Source: Lonepinella sp051851555 (GTDB lineage: Bacteria > Pseudomonadota > Gammaproteobacteria > Enterobacterales > Pasteurellaceae). Taken from it: a stretch of 64,000 nt of DNA. Made by a program: the position numbers and the translations under genes. Below, piece by piece: positions 41,834-51,101 of the stretch (position 1 is the first letter of the stretch; every line of letters begins with the position of its first letter). The notes below the pieces were generated by a model. That model saw only the letters and a program-made list of their open reading frames with translations. It made no database searches and had not been told where the DNA came from. The stretch covers positions 124,001 to 188,000 of the forward strand of contig NZ_JBPDVH010000001.1 of NCBI RefSeq assembly GCF_051851555.1, read 5' to 3'.

Positions 41834-43408
41834 TTGAGTAAACGACTTTTAAAATCAGGCATTATCGTCAGCAGCATGACATTACTTTCACGGGTACTCG
41901 GTTTAGTGCGAGATGTGGTGATTGCCAATATTATTGGGGCGGGAGCTGCCGCCGATGTGTTTTTATTTGCTAACCGTATTCCGAATTTTTTACGCCGTTT
42001 GTTCGCAGAGGGAGCTTTTTCGCAAGCCTTTGTGCCAGTGTTAGCGGAATATCAAAAATCAGGCGACATCAACAAAACTCGCGAATTTATTGCCAAAGTA
42101 TCGGGTACTTTAGGCGGTTTAGTGACTCTTGTTACTGCATTCGCTATGATTGGTTCGCCGATTGTCGCCGCCATTTTCGGTACAGGTTGGTTTGTGGATT
42201 GGCTTAACGATGGACCCAATGCGGAAAAATTTAGCCAAGCGTCATTATTGCTTAAAATTACTTTCCCTTATTTATGGTTTATTACGTTTGTGGCGTTATC
42301 AGGGGCGATTTTAAACACTATTGGCAAATTCGGCGTGATGTCTTTCTCGCCTGTATTGCTGAATATTGCCATGATTTGCACCGCACTTTTATTAGCACCA
42401 CATTTAGATAGCCCCGATCTTGCGTTGGCAATCGGTATTTTTGTCGGTGGTTTGCTACAATTTCTGTTTCAAATTCCCTTTTTGCGTCAAGCTGGCTTAT
42501 TAGTTAAACCTCAATGGGCGTGGAATGATGTCGGTGTGAAAAAAATCCGTACCCTGATGATTCCCGCTTTATTCGGCGTTTCCGTCAGTCAGATTAATTT
42601 ATTGCTTGATACCTTTATTGCCAGTTTTTTGATGACTGGATCGATTAGCTGGCTGTATTATTCCGACCGTTTACTGGAATTTCCGCTCGGTTTATTTGGC
42701 ATTGCGATTTCTACCGTGATTTTGCCCACATTAGCTCGTCATCATGTGAATCGTAGTGATGATGCACAAAAAAGTGCGGTGGATTTTCGTCAAACTATGG
42801 ATTGGGGCGTGCGAATGATTTTATTACTCGGCGTGCCAGCCATGATCGGTATTGCGGTATTAGCTGAACCCATGTTACTCACTTTATTTATGCGTGGGCA
42901 ATTTTTGCTCAATGATGTGCAAGCCGCTGCCCTTTCGCTGTGGGGATTTAATGCTGGCTTATTGAGTTTTATGTTAATTAAAATTCTGGCGAACGGTTAC
43001 TACGCTAGACAAGACACCAAAACACCCGTTAAAATTGGGATTATTGCCATGGTCAGCAATATGGGCTTTAATTTATTAGCCATTCCGTTTAGTTATGTGG
43101 GTTTAGCCATTGCTTCTGCCATGTCGGCTACGCTTAATGCTTATTTGCTTTATCGTGGATTAGCCCAAGCCGATGTGTATCATTTTTCGAAAAAAAGTGC
43201 GGTCTTTTTTAGCAAAGTTTTGCTTTCTGCCGTGGTAATGGGATCGTTGGTGTGGTATTTTAGTCCTGAATTAATGACATGGCACGCCATGACATTTTTT
43301 AAACGAGTACATTGGTTAGCTTGGTTAATCTGCCTTGCTGCAGTAAGCTATTTTGCTATGTTAATCTTACTCGGTATCCGCAAACAGGATTTATTAGCCA
43401 AAAGCTAA
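41834..43408 (+). CDS. murJ: Lipid II flippase MurJ (MviN)
   Basis: MurJ flips lipid II across the inner membrane for peptidoglycan synthesis. The product of 524 residues has about 14 membrane segments and starts SKRLLKSGIIVSSMTLLSRVLGLVRD, typical of the family, with the conserved NRIPNFLRRLFAEGAFSQAFVP. There is no ATG near the start; TTG at 41834 gives the usual N-terminus, with GAGAAC upstream, and a TTG at 41819 is the alternative. Confidence 0.95.
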   Translation: MSKRLLKSGIIVSSMTLLSRVLGLVRDVVIANIIGAGAAADVFLFANRIPNFLRRLFAEGAFSQAFVPVLAEYQKSGDINKTREFIAKVSGTLGGLVTLVTAFAMIGSPIVAAIFGTGWFVDWLNDGPNAEKFSQASLLLKITFPYLWFITFVALSGAILNTIGKFGVMSFSPVLLNIAMICTALLLAPHLDSPDLALAIGIFVGGLLQFLFQIPFLRQAGLLVKPQWAWNDVGVKKIRTLMIPALFGVSVSQINLLLDTFIASFLMTGSISWLYYSDRLLEFPLGLFGIAISTVILPTLARHHVNRSDDAQKSAVDFRQTMDWGVRMILLLGVPAMIGIAVLAEPMLLTLFMRGQFLLNDVQAAALSLWGFNAGLLSFMLIKILANGYYARQDTKTPVKIGIIAMVSNMGFNLLAIPFSYVGLAIASAMSATLNAYLLYRGLAQADVYHFSKKSAVFFSKVLLSAVVMGSLVWYFSPELMTWHAMTFFKRVHWLAWLICLAAVSYFAMLILLGIRKQDLLAKS

Positions 43409-43416
43409 GGATAACC

Positions 43417-44295
43417 ATGATTTATCTCTTATTAGCTGCCCTTATTTGGGGAAGTTCATTTATTGCAGGAAAATATAGTTATGCGATGTTTGACCCTGCC
43501 ATTACCGTGCAATTACGTTTAGCCATTGCAGCCATTTTTTCTTTGCCTGCCTTTTTTCCTGCTTATCGCAAAATTCCAAGCCATTTAGTCAAAAAAATGT
43601 GGCTGATTGCATGTTTGGTGTTTCCAACGGTATTTATGTTGCAATTTATCGGGCTATCTTTCACCTCCGCCGCCAGTGCCGTTACTATGTTAGGGGCAGA
43701 ACCCTTAATTACTGTGCTAGTTGGCGTATTATTCTTCAAACAACGGCTTAAATTAATCGACATTCTGTTTGGTATCGTTGCCTTTATCGGGGTTGCCTTA
43801 GTGGTATTAGGTTCTGAAGAACAAGGCGATGTCAGCCTATTAGGTTGCTTAATGGTTCTCTCTGGTGGTTTCATTTTTGCGTTTTGTTTATATATGAGCA
43901 AAGATGTTATGAAAGAACTCAAAGCGGTTGAATTTACCAATATTTTAATTGTATTAGGCACCGTAACCTGTGTTCCGATGACCTTATTATTTACCCAAAA
44001 TTGGCAGATTAATCCGAGTAGCGAGGGTATTTGGGGGATTCTTTATTTATCCGTAGGTTGCACGTGGTTAGCCTATATTTTATGGAATAAAGGCTTACAA
44101 GATGTCAGTGCCAATATTTCCGCTATTTTCAGTGCGTTAGAACCTGTGTTTGGGGTTTTTCTTGCTTTGCTGATTTTAGGCGAACATCTTTCTTTGGTCA
44201 CTGCAGTTGGTGTCGCTTTGGTTATTTTCTCCGCCATGGGATCCACGCTATTACCTGTTTGGTTTAGAAAATGGACAAGTCCGAAGTTACAATGA
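43417..44295 (+). CDS. EamA/DMT-family transporter
   Basis: The 292-residue protein has ten membrane segments in two EamA repeats (LLLAALIWGSSFIAGKYS at the N-terminus; GCTWLAYILWNKGLQDV and FSALEPVFGVFLALLILGE in the second half). Such proteins export or import small metabolites; the substrate cannot be told. The ATG at 43417 has AAGGA 6 bases upstream and lies 8 bp after murJ, so they are probably co-transcribed. Confidence 0.92.
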   Translation: MIYLLLAALIWGSSFIAGKYSYAMFDPAITVQLRLAIAAIFSLPAFFPAYRKIPSHLVKKMWLIACLVFPTVFMLQFIGLSFTSAASAVTMLGAEPLITVLVGVLFFKQRLKLIDILFGIVAFIGVALVVLGSEEQGDVSLLGCLMVLSGGFIFAFCLYMSKDVMKELKAVEFTNILIVLGTVTCVPMTLLFTQNWQINPSSEGIWGILYLSVGCTWLAYILWNKGLQDVSANISAIFSALEPVFGVFLALLILGEHLSLVTAVGVALVIFSAMGSTLLPVWFRKWTSPKLQ

Positions 44296-44305
44296 GCAAA
44301 TGGGA

Positions 44306-44337
44306 TATGTATAGAAAAGTGCATTTTTCTATACATA
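44306..44337. terminator. Bidirectional terminator between the EamA gene and rlmC
   Basis: TATGTATAGAAAA pairs with TTTTCTATACATA (13 bp) around a 6-base loop. It overlaps the rlmC stop codon, and T/A runs are inside the stem arms. Confidence 0.8.
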
Positions 44338-45519
44338 TTCTTCAATCTCACCAGAAGAAATGCTTACCAACAACCCCAACACTTCATAATGACTAGTATG
44401 TGGAAACATATCGAATAGTTGTATTTTACGAAGTTGGTAATGGCTTAATTCGGCTAAATCTTTTCCCATGCTCACTGCATTACAGCTGGAATATAAAATA
44501 AATGGCGGTTGCATTTGATTGAGAAATTGGGCTAACGGCTTGCCAATACCTCGTCTTGGGGGATTGACGATGACTAAATCAGGCTTCGTTTGTTGATCCT
44601 TTAGAGCAAAATTAGCCGCATCGAGGGATTGAAAATTGACATTTTTTAGACCGCACTTTTCCGCTGATTTTTTCGCTGCTTGAATGGCAGACGGTGAAAT
44701 TTCAATGCCAGTTAATTCAACATGCGGATTTTTCTCGCTAAGTGCTTTCGCACAATGTAAACCAAATCCGCCTACGCCACAAAACAAATCCCACAGCGAA
44801 TTAACGGGAAAATCTTTTATCCACTGTTGAGCTGTCGCATAGAGGTTTTCTGCCACGGTTGGATTGGTTTGGAAAAAACCTTGTGGACGAATAAATAGCG
44901 GAATGTGGTTAAATTGTTCTTCTAACACTTGCTGTTCAGTGAGAAAAATTTCTTTTTCGCCCTCTAAAATCGCCGCATGCTGGGGTTGAATATTCGCGGT
45001 AATTACCTTTAACTGTGGTAATTTTGCTTGTAATTTCGCTAATTCTCGTTGAATTAACGCAATCTTGTTTTCAGAGCGTAATACAAAACGCAACATCAAT
45101 TCACCGTTATAACGGCTTTCGGTAAGTAAAATAAATTTCAGTTCACCCTTTTGTTTCGCTATGTTGTATGGCACTAACCCTGCACGTCCAATAAAGTCTT
45201 TGAGAATAGGGAAAACATCAGCGAAATGTGGGGGATAAAGTTCACAATCGGTTAAATCCACTGCTTGATTTTGCTCGTTGATAATACCTAAAATCGGGCG
45301 TTCTACCGCTCCCGACACCACCATTTTGGCTTTATTGCGAAACGCTGTCAGTGGTGATGGAAAAGGTTCAAACCAAGCGAGTTTTGACAGATCTAATTTA
45401 GCCAACTGTTGTTTTAGATGCACTTGTTTTTGGTGTAATTGTAATGGATAGTCGTTCGCTATCCATTGACAAGACTGGCATTGTTGAGCTTGGTAGTAGT
45501 GGCAGTTAATCCTGTGCAT
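44329..45519 (-). CDS. rlmC: 23S rRNA (uracil-747 C5)-methyltransferase
   Basis: RlmC methylates U747 of 23S rRNA. The 396-residue product has an N-terminal iron-sulfur cysteine set (INCHYYQAQQCQSCQW), the SAM site LWDLFCGVGGFGLHCA and the catalytic cysteine region ILYSSCNAVSMGKDL, plus NPPRRGIG. It is distinguished from RlmD by length and the lack of a TRAM domain. It is monocistronic between two repeats. Confidence 0.94.
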   Translation of the reverse strand: MHRINCHYYQAQQCQSCQWIANDYPLQLHQKQVHLKQQLAKLDLSKLAWFEPFPSPLTAFRNKAKMVVSGAVERPILGIINEQNQAVDLTDCELYPPHFADVFPILKDFIGRAGLVPYNIAKQKGELKFILLTESRYNGELMLRFVLRSENKIALIQRELAKLQAKLPQLKVITANIQPQHAAILEGEKEIFLTEQQVLEEQFNHIPLFIRPQGFFQTNPTVAENLYATAQQWIKDFPVNSLWDLFCGVGGFGLHCAKALSEKNPHVELTGIEISPSAIQAAKKSAEKCGLKNVNFQSLDAANFALKDQQTKPDLVIVNPPRRGIGKPLAQFLNQMQPPFILYSSCNAVSMGKDLAELSHYQLRKIQLFDMFPHTSHYEVLGLLVSISSGEIEEYV

Positions 45520-45545
45520 AATGTTATATTTTATGAAAAAATTTT

Positions 45546-45578
45546 CCCTCTCCCTCTGGGAGAGGGTTAGGGTGAGGG
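45546..45578. repeat. REP-like palindromic repeat, copy 2
   Basis: CCCTCTCCCTCTGGGAGAGGG followed by TTAGGGTGAGGG; it matches the copy at 38628-38660 except at two bases. It lies immediately after the nagZ stop and before rlmC. Confidence 0.88.
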
Positions 45579-45579
45579 T

Positions 45580-46623
45580 TTACTTACATTCCAACCATTG
45601 CTGTTGAAATGCAGTCAATACTTTGTGATTTTTTATCCAACGTTCGGTTTTAGTCAGTTCATGCCACGAAAAAGATTTTTGCTTAAATAGTGAACGTAAA
45701 CGCTGTTGACGTTGCTCAAAGTGCAGTGCATTTTCTTGCAGTTTTAAGTTATCCAACACTTGCACCACGCCATCAGGTTCGTTACATAACAAGAGTAAAT
45801 CACAACCTGCTTGCAAGGCTTTTTCGCTACGCTCTACAAAATCGCCCATAAATCCTGCCCCTTTCATGCCAAGATCATCAGAGAAAATGGTGCCGTTAAA
45901 GCCGAATTGTTGGCGAAGAATGGTTTGTAACCAGTAACTTGACCCACTGGCTGGTTGATCATCACATTGCGTATAGATCACATGAGCAGGCATAATTGCA
46001 TCAAGCAAATTGTTGGCAATCAACTGTTGAAACGGCTGAATATCTTGCTCAAAAATCACCGCACTTGGACGCTCATCATAAGGCGTTTCTAAATGACTAT
46101 CGGCGATAACGTGACCATGCCCTGGGAAATGTTTGCCTGTGCTTGCCATGCCTGCTTGTTTCATGCCGTGGATAAACGCCGTGGCAAGGCGAATGGTAGG
46201 TTCAATATCACCACTAAAACTACGATCGCCGATGGCTTTGCATTGATGCCCTAAATCTAGCACTGGTGCAAAACTTAAATCAATATCCAATGCCGTCATT
46301 TCAGCGGCCATTTGCCAACCGCTTTCTAAGGCCAGATGTTGTTGGGTTTCCTGATTGAAACCGATTTCCGCAAAAGATTGCATGGCAGGCAGTTGGGTAA
46401 AACCCTCACGGAAACGTTGTACTCGACCGCCCTCTTGATCCACGGTGATCAATAAGGGCTTTTTCACTCGCTGACGAATCTCTTTAATCAGGGCTTGAAT
46501 TTGTTCCAGGTCGTAAAAATTGCGAGTGAATAGAATTAAGCCAGCGACGAGGGGATGTGCTAGTTTTTCGATTTCTTCTTGCTCGAGTTGTTGACCTTTA
46601 AGATCGATTAATAGGGTTGACAT
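45580..46623 (-). CDS. nagZ: Beta-N-acetylhexosaminidase NagZ
   Basis: NagZ removes GlcNAc from anhydro-muropeptides during cell-wall recycling. The 347-residue GH3 protein has the catalytic loop KHFPGHGHVIADSHLE (Asp/His dyad near residue 175) and the nucleophile in FSDDLGMKG (near 248). It belongs to a conserved hinT-ycfL-nagZ neighbourhood, although a repeat-bearing gap separates ycfL. Confidence 0.96.
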   Translation of the reverse strand: MSTLLIDLKGQQLEQEEIEKLAHPLVAGLILFTRNFYDLEQIQALIKEIRQRVKKPLLITVDQEGGRVQRFREGFTQLPAMQSFAEIGFNQETQQHLALESGWQMAAEMTALDIDLSFAPVLDLGHQCKAIGDRSFSGDIEPTIRLATAFIHGMKQAGMASTGKHFPGHGHVIADSHLETPYDERPSAVIFEQDIQPFQQLIANNLLDAIMPAHVIYTQCDDQPASGSSYWLQTILRQQFGFNGTIFSDDLGMKGAGFMGDFVERSEKALQAGCDLLLLCNEPDGVVQVLDNLKLQENALHFEQRQQRLRSLFKQKSFSWHELTKTERWIKNHKVLTAFQQQWLECK

Positions 46624-46648
46624 AATTTGCCTTATTCGTATGTGTAGG

Positions 46649-46709
46649 GGCGTATTGCATACGCCCTTAGTATTAACCTTTGAGTGAGATAGGGCATATG
46701 CAATACGCC
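46649..46709. repeat. Small MITE-like element with 18-bp inverted ends
   Basis: GGCGTATTGCATACGCCC (46649-46666) and GGGCATATGCAATACGCC (46692-46709) are inverted copies with one mismatch, separated by 25 bp. Each end is itself palindromic. It lies between ycfL and nagZ. This sequence type recurs in several bacterial genomes (from memory). Confidence 0.7.
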
Positions 46710-46731
46710 ACTATGATAGTTTTGCGATAGT

Positions 46732-47088
46732 TTATTGTTTCAACTGCAAATACAACCTATAATTCACACTTTCCGGTGTCGGCTTACTCAAATGAATCGC
46801 TTGCTGTTGTTCAGGTGCAAGCAATAACGTCGCCCGATATTGATCTTGTTGTAAGCTCACCGGTTGCGTCACGCCATTTTGGTCGTACCAAAATACATCA
46901 TATTGCACATTAATCTGTTGGGCCGATTTATTTTTAACCCAAGCGGACTGTGCCGTCACACTGGCTTCAATCAGCGGATGGAGTTCCGCTGCAATATTTA
47001 AAATCGGCTTGTGCGTATAGGTCAACGACGGCACGGAGCTACAAGCGGTCAGAAAAAGTGCGGTGCAAATCAGGAGAATTTTTTTCAT
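46732..47088 (-). CDS. ycfL: YcfL-family lipoprotein
   Basis: The 118-residue product has a lipobox ending at Cys16 (LFLTAC) and the DUF1425-like body (QINVQYDVFWYDQNGV). It directly follows hinT, as in E. coli (hinT-ycfL). Function is not established; neighbours in enterobacteria include lpoB and nagZ, which link it to the cell envelope. Confidence 0.86.
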   Translation of the reverse strand: MKKILLICTALFLTACSSVPSLTYTHKPILNIAAELHPLIEASVTAQSAWVKNKSAQQINVQYDVFWYDQNGVTQPVSLQQDQYRATLLLAPEQQQAIHLSKPTPESVNYRLYLQLKQ

Positions 47089-47089
47089 A

Positions 47090-47440
47090 TTATTTCGCCA
47101 ACATTCTGCCTAAAGGTTCACCACCGACAAGGTGCATGTGTAAATGAAACACTTCTTGTCCGCCATGTTTATTGCAGTTCACAATTAAACGATAGCCATC
47201 TTCCGCAATACCCTCTTGTTCGGCAATTTTGGCTGCCACGGTAAATAACCGTCCTAAAGCAATTTCATCTTCTGTGGTCACATCATTGACGGTTGGAATC
47301 AATTTGTTCGGAATGATTAAAATATGGGTGTTGGCTTGCGGTGAAATATCACGAAATGCGGTCACCAAGTCATCTTGATACACTATATCGGCAGGAATTT
47401 CTTTACGGATAATTTTACTGAAAATGGTTTCTTGTGGCAT
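47090..47440 (-). CDS. hinT: HIT-family purine nucleoside phosphoramidase HinT
   Basis: HinT hydrolyses AMP-linked phosphoramidates such as AMP-lysine. The 116-residue product has TIFSKIIRKEIPADIVYQD at the start and the HIT triad HLHMHLVGG at the end. The ATG at 47440 is preferred to the frame from 47509 because AAGGACAAGG lies just upstream and homologues begin there. Confidence 0.95.
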   Translation of the reverse strand: MPQETIFSKIIRKEIPADIVYQDDLVTAFRDISPQANTHILIIPNKLIPTVNDVTTEDEIALGRLFTVAAKIAEQEGIAEDGYRLIVNCNKHGGQEVFHLHMHLVGGEPLGRMLAK

Positions 47441-47556
47441 GGCCTTGTCCTTTATAAAAATTGGAAAAATCTTACCGCACTTTTTAGCAGAAATTGAAAG
47501 AAATTGCAATTTTTAAGGGCATTTGTTAATGCCTTGTTACAGGCTCGTTATGCTTT

Positions 47557-47628
47557 TTGATCTAAAACAAGTTTTCTGCGGAGTTTGATGAAATTTCTTT
47601 GCTTTTGGGGCGAGTTTATCCGTATAAT
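47557..47628 (+). promoter_or_regulatory. Probable FNR-controlled promoter of focA-pflB
   Basis: TTGATctaaAACAA at 47557-47570 matches the FNR box (TTGATN4ATCAA) at 9 of 10 positions. A second, weaker TTGATN4TTTCT (47585-47598) lies about 25 bp before a TATAAT at 47623-47628, near the distance of a class II activator site. Oxygen control of focA-pfl is known in E. coli; here it is inferred. Confidence 0.55.
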
Positions 47629-47712
47629 TAACAAAATTTGTAAATTTTCAAAAAATGTTTAGCTTATACGTCGCATAGCAAGAGATGTAGCATAGCAATA
47701 TAAAAATTAAAA

Positions 47713-48573
47713 ATGATGAAATCTGAAGAAAACAGCTCAACAGTTATGGCAAGCCCAACGCAAATGGCACAAATTGGTGAAGATGCAGGGGCCTATAAAG
47801 CCAGTAAAAATCAATTCTACTCTTTTCTATCGGCCATTTCTGCAGGGGCGTTTATTGCGTTGGCATTCGTTTTTTATACCACCACACAAACAGGCAGTGC
47901 CGGTGCCGCTTGGGGATTAACCAAATTAGTGGGCGGTTTAGTATTTTCCGTGGGCGTGATTATGGTGGTCGTTTGTGGATCAGAATTATTTACTTCCTCC
48001 ACCATGACATTGGTCGCTCGTGTCGGGGGGCGGATTAACACCGCACAAATGCTACGTAACTGGGTGGTGGTGTATTTAGGCAATTTTGTTGGGGCGATTT
48101 TTATTGTCAGTTTAATCTGGTTTGGTGGTCAGTTAATGGCTGCAAACGGTCAATGGGGCTTAACCATTTTACAAACTGCACAACATAAAATTCATCATAC
48201 TTGGAGTGAGGCTTTTTGCTTAGGTATCCTGTGTAACATTATGGTGTGCATTGCGATTTGGATGAGTTATGCCGGTAAAACCTTAACCGATAAAGCCTTT
48301 ATTATGATTTTACCGATTGGCTTATTCGTGGCCTCGGGCTTTGAGCATAGCGTGGCCAATATGTTTATGATTCCGTTAGGTATTTTAACCGCACAGGGAT
48401 CTTCGCCAGAATTTTGGCAATTAATTAATGTGGATCCGGCACGTTTTGCGGATTTAGATGTCTATCATTTTATCGTCAAAAATTTAATTCCCGTTACCTT
48501 AGGTAACATTGTGGGTGGTGGGGCTTGTATTGCGTTAATGCAATGGTTTACGAACCGACCGCACGCACATTAG
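47713..48573 (+). CDS. focA: Formate channel FocA
   Basis: FocA moves formate across the inner membrane during mixed-acid fermentation. The 286-residue protein has six membrane segments and the FNT signatures FYSFLSAISAGAFIALAFVFY and GSELFTSSTM, and His in ASGFEHSVANMF. It is 73 bp upstream of pflB. A second Met at 47716 is a possible start. Confidence 0.96.
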   Translation: MMKSEENSSTVMASPTQMAQIGEDAGAYKASKNQFYSFLSAISAGAFIALAFVFYTTTQTGSAGAAWGLTKLVGGLVFSVGVIMVVVCGSELFTSSTMTLVARVGGRINTAQMLRNWVVVYLGNFVGAIFIVSLIWFGGQLMAANGQWGLTILQTAQHKIHHTWSEAFCLGILCNIMVCIAIWMSYAGKTLTDKAFIMILPIGLFVASGFEHSVANMFMIPLGILTAQGSSPEFWQLINVDPARFADLDVYHFIVKNLIPVTLGNIVGGGACIALMQWFTNRPHAH

Positions 48574-48646
48574 GTTAGTCGTAAAAGCAAGTTCACTTGT
48601 TTTTATATCGTGAAAAGTTTATTAATTAAAGAGGGAAAGTATCCAA

Positions 48647-50959
48647 ATGACTCAATTAACAGAAACTCAACAACAAGCATGGCAAGGTTTCACTGCGGGT
48701 GATTGGCAAACTGAAGTCAACGTACGTGATTTTATCCAAAAAAACTATACACCGTATGAGGGTGACGAATCATTCTTAGCGGAAGTAACCCCTGCCACGG
48801 CGACCCTTTGGGCCGATGTAATGGAAAAAATTAAAGTGGAAAATGCTACTCACGAGCCGTATGATATCGACTGTGACACACCGTCCACCATTACTTCACA
48901 CAAACCAGGTTATATTGACCAAAAATTAGAAAAAATCGTCGGTTTACAAACTGATGCGCCTTTAAAACGTGCGATTATCCCTTACGGTGGGATTAAAATG
49001 GTGAAAGGTTCATGCCAAGTTTATCGCCGTGAATTAAACCCTGAAGTTGAACATATCTTTACGGAATACCGTAAAACCCACAACCAAGGGGTATTTGATG
49101 TTTATACACCAGATATTCTACGTTGCCGTAAATCAGGCGTCATTACTGGTTTACCAGATGCGTATGGTCGTGGTCGTATTATCGGTGACTACCGCCGTGT
49201 TGCCTTGTACGGTATTGATTTCTTAATGAAAGACAAATTTAAACAATTTGCGTCATTACAACCACGTTTAGAAGCAGGCGAAGATATTCAAGCAACGATT
49301 CAATTACGTGAAGAAATTGCTGAACAACATCGTGCGTTAGGTAAAATTAAAGAAATGGCAGCAAGTTATGGTTTTGATATTTCAAATCCAGCAACCAACG
49401 CACAAGAAGCCGTACAATGGACTTACTTCGCCTATTTAGCGGCGGTTAAATCACAAAACGGTGCAGCAATGTCATTCGGTCGTGTGTCTTCATTCTTAGA
49501 TATTTATATCGAACGTGATTTGCAAGCAGGCAAAATTACTGAACAAGAAGCACAAGAATTAATCGACCACTTAGTGATGAAATTGCGTATGGTACGTTTC
49601 TTACGTACGCCAGAATACGATCAATTATTCTCTGGCGACCCAATGTGGGCAACTGAAACCTTAGCGGGTATGGGCTTAGACGGTCGTACCTTAGTAACAA
49701 AAAACAGTTTCCGTATTTTACACACTCTTTACACCATGGGACCGTCACCAGAACCAAACTTAACCATTCTTTGGTCTGAACAGTTACCAGAAGGCTTTAA
49801 ACGCTATTGTGCCAAAGTGTCTATTGATACGTCATCTGTACAATACGAAAATGACGATTTAATGCGTCCTGACTTCAACAATGACGACTATGCGATTGCG
49901 TGCTGTGTATCACCAATGGTGGTCGGTAAACAAATGCAATTCTTCGGTGCGCGTGCAAACTTGGCGAAAACCATGCTTTATGCGATCAACGGTGGTATTG
50001 ATGAAAAATCAGGTATGCAAGTCGGTCCGAAATCTGCACCAATTACGTCAGAATACTTAGATTTTGATGAAGTCATGGAACGTACCGATCACTTTATGGA
50101 TTGGTTAGCTACGCAATATGTCACTGCATTAAATATCATTCACTTTATGCACGATAAATATGCGTATGAAGCCTCATTAATGGCATTACATGATCGTGAT
50201 GTTTATCGTACCATGGCGTGCGGTATTGCTGGACTTTCTGTGGCAGCGGACTCTTTATCAGCGATTAAATATGCCAAAGTGAAACCAATTCGTGGCGATA
50301 TTAAAGATAAAGACGGTAACGTGGTCGCAAGCAATGTGGCTATCGACTTTGAAATCGAAGGTGAATATCCACAATTCGGTAACAACGACAGCCGTGTAGA
50401 TGATCTTGCGGTGGATTTAGTTGAACGTTTTATGAAGAAAATCCAAACCCATAAAACCTACCGCAATGCCGTACCAACACAATCTGTGTTAACCATTACC
50501 TCTAACGTGGTGTATGGTAAGAAAACCGGTAACACCCCAGATGGTCGCCGTTCAGGTGCGCCATTCGGACCAGGTGCAAACCCAATGCACGGACGTGACC
50601 AAAAAGGTGCGGTAGCTTCATTAACTTCTGTAGCTAAATTACCATTTGCTTATGCGAAAGACGGTATTTCCTATACTTTCTCTATCGTACCAAATGCGTT
50701 AGGTAAAGATTATGAAGCACAAAAACGTAACTTAGCGGGCTTAATGGACGGTTATTTCCACCACGAGGCTGAAGTGGAAGGCGGTCAACACTTGAATGTG
50801 AACGTATTAAACCGTGAAACCTTGTTAGATGCGGTTGAACACCCTGAAAAATACCCACAATTAACCATTCGTGTTTCAGGTTATGCGGTACGTTTCAACT
50901 CATTAACGCGTGAACAACAACAAGATGTGATTACTCGTACGTTTACGGAAGCGATGTAA
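48647..50959 (+). CDS. pflB: Formate acetyltransferase (pyruvate formate-lyase)
   Basis: PflB converts pyruvate and CoA to acetyl-CoA and formate. The 770-residue glycyl-radical enzyme has adjacent catalytic cysteines in YAIACCVSPM (near 423-424) and the radical glycine in RVSGYAVRF near the C-terminus. It needs PflA, encoded at 14727-15467. GAGGGAA precedes the ATG. A multi-hairpin element closes the transcript. Confidence 0.98.
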   Translation: MTQLTETQQQAWQGFTAGDWQTEVNVRDFIQKNYTPYEGDESFLAEVTPATATLWADVMEKIKVENATHEPYDIDCDTPSTITSHKPGYIDQKLEKIVGLQTDAPLKRAIIPYGGIKMVKGSCQVYRRELNPEVEHIFTEYRKTHNQGVFDVYTPDILRCRKSGVITGLPDAYGRGRIIGDYRRVALYGIDFLMKDKFKQFASLQPRLEAGEDIQATIQLREEIAEQHRALGKIKEMAASYGFDISNPATNAQEAVQWTYFAYLAAVKSQNGAAMSFGRVSSFLDIYIERDLQAGKITEQEAQELIDHLVMKLRMVRFLRTPEYDQLFSGDPMWATETLAGMGLDGRTLVTKNSFRILHTLYTMGPSPEPNLTILWSEQLPEGFKRYCAKVSIDTSSVQYENDDLMRPDFNNDDYAIACCVSPMVVGKQMQFFGARANLAKTMLYAINGGIDEKSGMQVGPKSAPITSEYLDFDEVMERTDHFMDWLATQYVTALNIIHFMHDKYAYEASLMALHDRDVYRTMACGIAGLSVAADSLSAIKYAKVKPIRGDIKDKDGNVVASNVAIDFEIEGEYPQFGNNDSRVDDLAVDLVERFMKKIQTHKTYRNAVPTQSVLTITSNVVYGKKTGNTPDGRRSGAPFGPGANPMHGRDQKGAVASLTSVAKLPFAYAKDGISYTFSIVPNALGKDYEAQKRNLAGLMDGYFHHEAEVEGGQHLNVNVLNRETLLDAVEHPEKYPQLTIRVSGYAVRFNSLTREQQQDVITRTFTEAM

Positions 50960-50968
50960 TTAGCAAAA

Positions 50969-51048
50969 AGCCCTGCACTTGCGTGCAGGGTTAAGCTACG
51001 GAGTAGCGACCACATATTTAGCCTAGTACGCCAGTGCTAGGCTTTTTT
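50969..51048 (+). repeat. Multi-hairpin 3' element, copy B
   Basis: After pflB come CCCTGCA/TGCAGGG (50971-50990), GCTAC/GTAGC (50995-51007) and AGCCTAGTAC/GTGCTAGGCT (51020-51043) followed by six Ts. The last stem is a strong terminator. The element shares its plan and much sequence with copy A at 18657-18763, which has one extra hairpin. Confidence 0.85.
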
Positions 51049-51101
51049 GCTATTTATGCGTATAATAAAGCCAATAATTTAAAGATATCAATCCATTTAC
51101 T

